Shown piece by piece: positions 33,849 through 39,628 of a stretch of DNA of 39,628 nt. Each line of letters opens with the position of its first letter. The stretch's first letter is position 1. The notes beneath the pieces are model-generated. The model worked only from the letters and a program-made list of their open reading frames with translations. It had not been told where the DNA came from and searched no databases. Source of the DNA: JAIRVZ01 sp031553755 (GTDB lineage: Bacteria > Bacteroidota > Bacteroidia > Bacteroidales > Azobacteroidaceae); NCBI GenBank assembly GCA_031553755.1, contig JAVBKZ010000081.1, positions 1 through 39,628 on the forward strand, in the 5' to 3' direction. A program made the translations under genes and the position numbers.

Positions 33849-36002
33849 TTAATCTTCCAACAAAATTTCTAAAATCTGGCACGCTGCTTTCGCAACTGAT
33901 GATCCCGGACCAAAAATAGCGGCAACTCCTGCTTTGTACAAATAATCATAATCTTGTGCAGGAATAACCCCTCCCGCGATAACCAAAATGTCAGGACGAC
34001 CTAATTTTTCCAATTCGGCAATTACTTGCGGAACCAAAGTTTTATGCCCTGCCGCCAGAGATGAAACTCCCAATACGTGTACATCGTTTTCAACTGCCTG
34101 ACGGGCAGCCTCTTCCGGAGTTTGGAACAAAGGTCCCATATCTACGTCGAATCCGCAATCGGCATAACCGGTGGCAACGACTTTCGCACCGCGGTCGTGA
34201 CCATCCTGACCCATTTTCGCAATCATGATACGAGGTTGACGACCTTCTTTTTTCGCGAATTGTTCTGCTAATTCACAAGCCCGTTGGAATGTAGCGTCTT
34301 GTTTTGTTTCTGAAGAATACACGCCTGATATAGTTCTGATAATTGCTTTATAACGTCCACATACTTTTTCACAAGCATCCGAAATTTCACCCAATGAAGC
34401 GCGCAATCCGGCGGCTTTTACCGCTAACTCAAGTAAATTGCCTTCTCCTGTCTCAGCACATTTTGTAATGGCCTCTAACGCTTGTTTTACAGCAGTTTCA
34501 TCACGTTTTGATCGTAAATCGTTTAAACGCTCGATTTGTTGCAAACGGACAGCGGTATTGTCAACTTCCAAAATATCGATCGGATCTTCTTTTTCCAAAC
34601 GGTATTTATTTACACCTATAATAGTTTGAGCGCCAGAGTCGATTTTAGCTTGCGTGCGAGCCGCAGCTTCTTCAATACGCATTTTCGGGAGTCCGGTTTC
34701 GATGGCTTTGGCCATACCTCCCAATTGTTCCACTTCCTGGATTAATTCCCAAGCTTTATGAGCCAATTCATGCGTCAAAGATTCTACATAATAAGAACCT
34801 GCCCAGGGGTCGATTTCTTTACATACCTGGGTTTCTTCCTGGATATAAATTTGTGTATTCCGTGCGATACGGGCGGAAAAATCAGTTGGTAAAGCTATTG
34901 CTTCATCCAAAGCATTGGTATGCAGCGATTGTGTATGTCCTAAAACGGAAGCCATCGCTTCAATACAAGTACGCCCTACGTTATTGAACGGATCTTGTTC
35001 GGTCAACGACCATCCGGAAGTTTGAGAGTGTGTACGCAACGCCAATGATTTCGGATTTTTAGCGCCAAAGCTTTTTACGATTTTCGCCCATAACAAACGG
35101 GCGGCGCGCATCTTGGCTATTTCCATGAAATGATTCATACCGATTGCCCAAAAGAATGACAAACGTGGAGCGAAAGCATCGACATCAATACCGGCGTTGA
35201 TTCCGGCACGAAGATACTCCATTCCATCTGCCAACGTATAAGCCAATTCGATGTCGGCAGTAGCTCCGGCTTCCTGCATGTGGTATCCGGAAATAGAAAT
35301 CGAATTGAATTTAGGCATTTTTTGAGAAGTATATTCAAAAATATCGGCAATGATACGCATAGAAAATTCAGGTGGATAAATATAGGTATTACGCACCATG
35401 AATTCTTTTAAAATGTCGTTTTGGATGGTTCCTGCCATTTCTTCCAATTTGGCGCCTTGTTCCAATCCTGCATTGATATAAAACGCCAATATGGGAAGTA
35501 CAGCCCCATTCATAGTCATAGAAACAGACATATCTTTCAATGGAATACCATTGAACAATACTTTCATGTCTTCCAAAGAGCAAATAGAAACTCCAGCTTT
35601 ACCCACATCACCCACTACTCGAGGATGGTCGGCGTCATATCCACGGTGAGTTGCCAAGTCAAAAGCGACGGAAAGCCCTTTTTGTCCGGAAGCCAGATTT
35701 CTACGATAAAAAGCGTTGGATTCTTCCGCTGTGGAAAATCCCGCGTATTGGCGGATTGTCCAAGGTTTCATGGCATACATACCAGAGTATGGTCCACGGA
35801 GAAATGGAGGAATACCAGAAGCATAATTCAAATGCTCCATTCCTTCCAAATCGTCTTTTGTATAAATTTGCTTTACCGAGATATGTTCAGGAGTAAGCCA
35901 TGCGGAACTAGAATTGTTTCCTTTCGATAAGTCTCCAAGACTTCCTCCGAAGTTTTGAAATCCTGTTTTGTAAATATCTATTTTTTTGAAATTCGGTTTC
36001 AT
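33849..36002 (-). CDS. mutB: methylmalonyl-CoA mutase, large (B12-binding) subunit
   Basis: Interconverts methylmalonyl-CoA and succinyl-CoA with adenosylcobalamin. The barrel domain carries MKPWTIRQYAGFSTAEESN (Tyr86, the active-site Tyr) and SGYHMQEAGAT (His241). The C-terminal cobalamin domain has MGQDGHDRGAKVVATGY with the DxHxxG residues Asp600, His602 and Gly605, then GVSSLAAGHKTL and IAGGVIP. The length (717) is normal. The small subunit gene is upstream in the same direction, with a small four-helix-bundle gene between them, so all three probably share one transcript. It is a major B12 consumer and stands next to the B12 uptake locus. In Bacteroidetes it serves propionate/succinate metabolism. 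Confidence 0.97.
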   Translation of the reverse strand: MKPNFKKIDIYKTGFQNFGGSLGDLSKGNNSSSAWLTPEHISVKQIYTKDDLEGMEHLNYASGIPPFLRGPYSGMYAMKPWTIRQYAGFSTAEESNAFYRRNLASGQKGLSVAFDLATHRGYDADHPRVVGDVGKAGVSICSLEDMKVLFNGIPLKDMSVSMTMNGAVLPILAFYINAGLEQGAKLEEMAGTIQNDILKEFMVRNTYIYPPEFSMRIIADIFEYTSQKMPKFNSISISGYHMQEAGATADIELAYTLADGMEYLRAGINAGIDVDAFAPRLSFFWAIGMNHFMEIAKMRAARLLWAKIVKSFGAKNPKSLALRTHSQTSGWSLTEQDPFNNVGRTCIEAMASVLGHTQSLHTNALDEAIALPTDFSARIARNTQIYIQEETQVCKEIDPWAGSYYVESLTHELAHKAWELIQEVEQLGGMAKAIETGLPKMRIEEAAARTQAKIDSGAQTIIGVNKYRLEKEDPIDILEVDNTAVRLQQIERLNDLRSKRDETAVKQALEAITKCAETGEGNLLELAVKAAGLRASLGEISDACEKVCGRYKAIIRTISGVYSSETKQDATFQRACELAEQFAKKEGRQPRIMIAKMGQDGHDRGAKVVATGYADCGFDVDMGPLFQTPEEAARQAVENDVHVLGVSSLAAGHKTLVPQVIAELEKLGRPDILVIAGGVIPAQDYDYLYKAGVAAIFGPGSSVAKAACQILEILLED

Positions 36003-36108
36003 TTTGTTTGAGATTTTAAGATGAAAGATTTTAAGAATAAAGACTTTATTTCAGAGTCTTTTTGAAATTGTATATTTTCTTTTGGATACTTTGAATTGAA
36101 GATTCTAT

Positions 36109-36396
36109 TTAATTAAAAGACTCTTGGGAAATATAGCCTAAATCCATAGACAAAATCATTAAAGTTTCCTGTTCCAAAGCTGAACCTAAAGATATTTCAA
36201 GAAAACGAGCAAAATCTTTTTCACTGGATTTTGCTGATCCTTCGGCAATATTAGTAGGAATAGATATTCCTGCACGTTGAATTTGAGATATAATTCCATA
36301 TAATTCATGCTTGGGATAAGATGAAGTCATCAAATATATTTTCTTAACCAAAACTCTTGATTCAATCCAAATATCTAATTTTCTAAAGTTATGCAT
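36109..36396 (-). CDS. four-helix-bundle protein (S23/intervening-sequence family), truncated by an in-frame stop
   Basis: A 95-residue helical protein of the small four-helix-bundle family also known from 23S rRNA intervening sequences. The family pattern is clear: KLDIWIESRVLVKKIYLMTS, YGIISQIQRAGISIPTNIAE and EGSAKSSEKDFARFLEISL. Usual members are about 115-120 residues, so this one ends about 20 short. Reading on in the same frame past the TAA gives IESSIQSIQKKIYNFKKTLK and then a second TAA, with an end at 36046; that matches the missing last helix. So the gene appears to have a single nonsense codon. It lies inside the mutB-mutA operon. Function of the family is unknown; an ancestral read-through product cannot be excluded. 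Confidence 0.75.
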   Translation of the reverse strand: MHNFRKLDIWIESRVLVKKIYLMTSSYPKHELYGIISQIQRAGISIPTNIAEGSAKSSEKDFARFLEISLGSALEQETLMILSMDLGYISQESFN

Positions 36397-36455
36397 AGAA
36401 ATCCTTATTCTATAATAATCATAGTCTTTGTTCTTTATAATCTTTACTCTTTATT

Positions 36456-38411
36456 CTAAATTAATTGTTTATTAAAACTTTTAAGCGTCTCTAACACATT
36501 GCTCTTAACATTGATAAAATGTTCGATGCCTTGCGCTTTCAATTCATCCATGTTAGCGGGAGCACCTGCAACAACCAACATTTCTTTTCCCTTTGTCAAT
36601 TTGTATGTTTCGGGAGCAAAAGTCGCGTATTCTTCATCGCTCGAACACAATACGATAATATCCGCATTTACTTCCCTGGCTGCTTTTACACCTTCTTCTA
36701 TGGTTTCAAAACCTAAATTGTCAATAACTTGATATCCGGCACAAGCAAGGAAATTGCAAGAGAATTGAGAACGAGCCAAACGCATAGCCAAACTACCAAT
36801 CGTGAGCATAAATGCTTTAGGCGTTTTTCCTGATTTTTCCGTAGCTAAACGTAAATCTTCAAAATCGCTGGATAGACGTTTGGTATTCAACGTTTCTATT
36901 TGAGTATCTCCTTTTTCATTACATCCGCAACCGCATGTATGTTCTTGGATTTTTCCCGCGGCTTTTTCAGTAAAATTAGGAAATTGATTTGTTCCTAACA
37001 GGATTTCACGACGTTGCGCAACCGCTTTTCTTCTCGCTTCTGCCGATTCATTAACCGCTTTTTGGATTTCTCCTTTTTTTACCATATCAAGGAATCCTTT
37101 TTCTTCACATTCGAGGAATATTTTCCAAGCTTGTTCCGCGATAGAGGCTGTCAGATTTTCAATATAATAAGATCCTCCGGCGGCATCAGTCACCTTGTTT
37201 AAATGAGACTCTTCTTTCAATAATAATTGTTGATTTCTAGCTATACGTTCTGAAAAATCATCAGAATTTTTAAATGAAGAATCGAAAGGATGAATTAAAA
37301 TGGAATCGACACCTGCTATTGCAGCCGACATGGCTTCGGTTTGAGAACGAAGCATATTTACGTGTGCATCATAAACTGTTTGATTGAATGTTGAAGTTTG
37401 GGCGCATACAAACATTTTTTCTGCGCAACGGCAATTTCGACCTTCTTCCAAATGAGGACAATCGTTGGGGCAACCGGGTTGATTTCCACCAATTACTTCA
37501 TCTTTTAGCCATGTTACATAATTATATATATCATCTGTAAAGGGTTGGTATACATTTACAATTTCAGTCCATAACCAACGAGCCGCACGGAATTTGGCAA
37601 TTTCCATAAAATAGTTGGATCCGATTCCAAAATTGAATTTAATTTTTCTTGCAACAAGCATCGGATCGACTCCGGCAACAGCTAACTTAGATAATAACTC
37701 ATTTCCCCAAGCAAGAGCATATCCTAATTCCTGAGTAATATAAGCTCCTGAATTATTCAAATAAAAAATATTAACACCTAATACCCTAAATCGTGGTAGA
37801 AATTTGGTAGCAGCAACAGCTTCTGTTATTTTTCCAATCCAATTATCTGTTATTTTACCTTTTCGAAGAATCGGAGAAATAAAATCCATATTTACCGATC
37901 CTACACATTTTTTCACATTATATCCACCTACTTGATAGAAACTTACCAAAATTTTTATCAATTCGATAGAATAATCCTTACAAGTCCTGAAGTTTAATTC
38001 CACACTTTCAGGATCAATCCCTTCCAATAATTTTTCTATGTTTTCTTTATTTACTTTGTCTTTAGGAATATTGAAACCCAACGAATTAACACCTTTATTT
38101 AATATATCAAGCGCCTTTTCGTTCGCAACTTCGATGTCATCCACATCTATTTCCTGGCGTATATACCAGTTGCTTTCTTTTTTTATACCCCGAACAAAAG
38201 GAAATCCTCCCGGCAATGAGTCTACTATTTTACTCATTTTAGAGATATCTTCTTCCCGATAAAAAGGCTTAACATTAATGCCTTCATTTGTTTTCCAGAC
38301 AAGTTTTTTTTCAAAATCCGCACCCTTAAGATCCGTGACAATTTTCTCCATCCATTGTTCAGTAGAAACAGGAGCAAATTCCGAAAAAAGTTTTTCTTTT
38401 GAATTACTCAT
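36456..38411 (-). CDS. mutA: methylmalonyl-CoA mutase, small (non-B12) subunit
   Basis: The small subunit of the heterodimeric mutase, 651 residues. The barrel half keeps the family pattern (EIAKFRAARWLWTEIV, DAHVNMLRSQTEAMSAAIAG, DSSFKNSDDFSERIARNQQL). The C-terminal half has the B12-domain fold remnant but SQFSCNFLACAGY stands where the DxHxxG motif would be, as usual for small subunits. Two Cys clusters are unusual: Cys314, Cys318, Cys327, Cys329 and Cys336 in an insert of about 30 residues before the conserved QTEAMSA segment, and CGCGC at 493-497 in the linker. They could form a metal site. It has a promoter at 38467-38474 and probably heads the operon ending with mutB. Confidence 0.95.
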   Translation of the reverse strand: MSNSKEKLFSEFAPVSTEQWMEKIVTDLKGADFEKKLVWKTNEGINVKPFYREEDISKMSKIVDSLPGGFPFVRGIKKESNWYIRQEIDVDDIEVANEKALDILNKGVNSLGFNIPKDKVNKENIEKLLEGIDPESVELNFRTCKDYSIELIKILVSFYQVGGYNVKKCVGSVNMDFISPILRKGKITDNWIGKITEAVAATKFLPRFRVLGVNIFYLNNSGAYITQELGYALAWGNELLSKLAVAGVDPMLVARKIKFNFGIGSNYFMEIAKFRAARWLWTEIVNVYQPFTDDIYNYVTWLKDEVIGGNQPGCPNDCPHLEEGRNCRCAEKMFVCAQTSTFNQTVYDAHVNMLRSQTEAMSAAIAGVDSILIHPFDSSFKNSDDFSERIARNQQLLLKEESHLNKVTDAAGGSYYIENLTASIAEQAWKIFLECEEKGFLDMVKKGEIQKAVNESAEARRKAVAQRREILLGTNQFPNFTEKAAGKIQEHTCGCGCNEKGDTQIETLNTKRLSSDFEDLRLATEKSGKTPKAFMLTIGSLAMRLARSQFSCNFLACAGYQVIDNLGFETIEEGVKAAREVNADIIVLCSSDEEYATFAPETYKLTKGKEMLVVAGAPANMDELKAQGIEHFINVKSNVLETLKSFNKQLI

Positions 38412-38466
38412 AAGAATTACTAATTAAAATTTATTTGGTGATTATAAGAATTGTTAAAACAAACCG

Positions 38467-38474
38467 CAAAATTA
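38467..38474 (-). promoter_or_regulatory. -7 box of the mutA-mutB operon
   Basis: On the minus strand this reads TAATTTTG, matching TAnnTTTG. A TTG further upstream (complement of 38492-38494) is a candidate -33 element. Confidence 0.5.
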
Positions 38475-38589
38475 ATAAATAAACTTGAAGTCAATGATTT
38501 AAATCAGAAAAAGGTTAAAGAAGATTTTCTTTTTATTTTATATGCATTTGAGATATTCTTTTTGTATATTTTCCATGACCATTTTAAAC

Positions 38590-38620
38590 AAAAAAACAGC
38601 TAAGAATTTCTTCTTAACTG
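38590..38620 (-). terminator. terminator of tRNA-Val
   Basis: On the minus strand CAGTTAAGAA (38611-38620) pairs with TTCTTAGCTG (38597-38606), one G-U pair, around a 4-base loop, and is followed by a run of T. It lies 15 bases beyond the tRNA 3' end. Confidence 0.85.
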
Positions 38621-38635
38621 CCTGATAATAAATCG

Positions 38636-38710
38636 TGGGCGTTGACGGATTCGAACCGCCGACCCTCTGCTTGTAAGGCAGATGCTCTGAACCAGCTGAG
38701 CTAAACGCCC
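38636..38710 (-). tRNA. tRNA-Val (anticodon TAC)
   Basis: On the minus strand a 75-base cloverleaf: acceptor GGGCGTT with AACGCCC plus discriminator A, D arm AGCTCAGCTGGTTCAGAGC, anticodon loop CTTACAA (TAC), T loop TTCGAAT. CCA is not encoded. A short open frame across this region is only a shadow of the tRNA. Confidence 0.96.
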
Positions 38711-38746
38711 GACTTATTTTTATTGCCCTTGCTCTCAAAGGCGATG

Positions 38747-38754
38747 CAAAAGTA
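38747..38754 (-). promoter_or_regulatory. -7 box of tRNA-Val
   Basis: On the minus strand this reads TACTTTTG, matching TAnnTTTG. A TTTG about 19 bases upstream (complement of 38774-38777) fits the -33 element. Confidence 0.7.
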
Positions 38755-38959
38755 AAGCTTTTTTTTGATTCTGCAAATATTTTCTGAAAAATTTCCGTAA
38801 ATAAAAAGAAAATATGTGGTTTTTGTATTTAAGAATATTCTATGATTGTATTACTGATAGAAAATTCAACCGTTTCCTATACCAAATACTATTTTTTGCA
38901 GGAAAGATCATGGGCTATTATTGGAAAGTAATAATGGTTTTTATTTTCACTTTTTCAAC

Positions 38960-39180
38960 ATGAAAGAAATTAACCACCTTGCGGCCACCAAACGTGGGTG
39001 AATATGTAAATTTGTTACATTACAGCCAAATCGCGGTCAAGAATAGGGTTTCCCTGTATCCATATTTGCCAATGAGATGTAGAAGTTAACCGTACTCAGG
39101 TACAGCTTCGAAAGTCTTGTTTGTCATATTGATAGTTGGATGACCTTTGTTGAAACGGCATCTGACAAGGGATATATTTT
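38960..39180. other. unexplained segment of higher GC between the tRNAs
   Basis: The 545 bases between the tRNAs hold no open frame of credible length. From about 38960 to 39180 the GC content rises to roughly 40%, against under 30% on the sides. Every frame is broken by stops, though some short readings look protein-like (for example NFYISLANMDTGKPYS on the minus strand). It could be a decayed insertion-sequence fragment or a structured RNA. I cannot decide. The rest of the gap (38755-38960) shows nothing I can name. Confidence 0.4.
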
Positions 39181-39233
39181 CAGATAATCATTCTTTTTTT
39201 AGTCAAAAATATTTGAATTTCTTAAAAAAAGAT

Positions 39234-39241
39234 TACCTTTG
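39234..39241 (+). promoter_or_regulatory. -7 box of tRNA-Pro
   Basis: TACCTTTG matches TAnnTTTG; a TTTG at 39212-39215 lies 18 bases upstream as the -33 element. It ends 15 bases before the tRNA. Confidence 0.7.
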
Positions 39242-39256
39242 CACTCGCAAAATCGG

Positions 39257-39331
39257 CGGGATGTAGCTCAGCCCGGTTAGAGTACACGTCTGGGGGGCGT
39301 GTGGTCGCACGTTCGAATCGTGTCATCCCGA
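39257..39331 (+). tRNA. tRNA-Pro (anticodon GGG)
   Basis: A 75-base cloverleaf: acceptor CGGGATG with CATCCCG and discriminator A, D arm GCTCAGCCCGGTTAGAGT, anticodon stem CACGT/GCGTG with loop CTGGGGG (GGG), T arm GCACGTTCGAATCGTGT. CCA is not encoded. It has its own promoter and terminator. Confidence 0.95.
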
Positions 39332-39342
39332 CTGCTGAAAAT

Positions 39343-39378
39343 CAGCCATTTACAAATTAGAGTAGATGGCTGTTTTTA
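39343..39378 (+). terminator. terminator of tRNA-Pro
   Basis: CAGCCAT (39343-39349) pairs with ATGGCTG (39366-39372) around a 16-base AT-rich loop, followed by TTTTTA. Confidence 0.8.
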
Positions 39379-39628
39379 TTTTTCAAACCTTTCAACTTTC
39401 TTTACGTCTTCACTCATTGATACTTACCAAATACTCATTTCCGTGAAAGATAGAAATTCAAGTCTCTATTTTTGCTTTGTATTTACTAACTAAGTACATG
39501 ACAAAAATTTAAAAACGTCTATCTTTCTTTTGTTTAGAGGATTTAGCAACATATTAGCAATAACCCCCAACCCATATTTGAATAGAGATTTTTCTCTTCG
39601 TCCATGTTTCTTTATTTTAATTTGTCTT
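39379..39628. other. AT-rich non-coding end of the window
   Basis: No credible gene. The only structure I see is a 10-base inverted repeat, GAAAGATAGA (39445-39454) with TCTATCTTTC (39518-39527), around 63 bases. Confidence 0.4.

Noticed and set aside
38538..38738. A 66-codon open frame on the minus strand
   Set aside because: It runs through tRNA-Val; the readable part is the translated tRNA, not a gene.
39257..39628. tRNA-Pro as an integration site with an attached mobile element
   Set aside because: No integrase, no repeated tRNA 3' end in the window; the inverted repeat at 39445-39527 alone is not enough.

Overview
The window looks like chromosomal DNA of a T9SS-positive member of the Bacteroidales (phylum Bacteroidota). 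The reasons are: AT-rich DNA; promoters of the Bacteroides type (-7 box TAnnTTTG) ahead of several genes and both tRNAs; a TonB-dependent cobalamin receptor beside a surface beta-propeller lipoprotein; two proteins ending in type A T9SS sorting domains; a glycosylated-peptide type C39/HlyD export locus; and a Bacteroidetes inositol-lipid gene cluster. I cannot name the species.

Layout. (1) 29-6704, plus strand: an all-helical protein of unknown function, two glycosyltransferases, a C39-peptidase ABC exporter and an HlyD-type adaptor. This reads as the modification and export half of a ribosomal peptide (RiPP/bacteriocin-like) locus whose precursor gene is not in the window. (2) 6824-13201, minus strand: five exported proteins of poorly known function (a DUF481 outer-membrane protein, a lipoprotein with an exopolyphosphatase-like fold, a PEGA-repeat protein, and two proteins I do not recognise), with a palindromic repeat at 8525-8659. 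(3) 13317-18253, minus strand: an inositol-lipid cluster of inositol-phosphate synthase, acyltransferase, PAP2/IPC-synthase-like enzyme, CDP-alcohol phosphatidyltransferase, GtrA-like protein and PgpA-like phosphatase. (4) 18447-22541: a PgpH-type 7TM-HD phosphodiesterase, an EamA transporter and a type I asparaginase. (5) 22640-33676: a cobalamin-riboswitch locus (btuB-like receptor, BtuG-like lipoprotein, then two T9SS-exported surface proteins). It is split in the middle by two AAA/DUF4143 ATPase genes and a concentration of intergenic repeats. (6) 33849-38411, minus strand: both subunits of B12-dependent methylmalonyl-CoA mutase with a truncated S23-type four-helix-bundle gene between them. 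(7) 38590-39372: tRNA-Val(TAC), an unexplained segment of higher GC, and tRNA-Pro(GGG).

How it fits together: the B12 uptake locus sits next to a major B12 consumer (methylmalonyl-CoA mutase). The inositol cluster supplies a complete route from glucose-6-phosphate to phosphatidylinositol and probably to inositol phosphoceramide. The least explained parts are the two different periodic repeat arrays ahead of the AAA/DUF4143 genes (3 copies at 40 bp; 8 copies at 29-33 bp), the heptamer-repeat expansion inside the cobalamin riboswitch, and the secreted exopolyphosphatase-fold lipoprotein.
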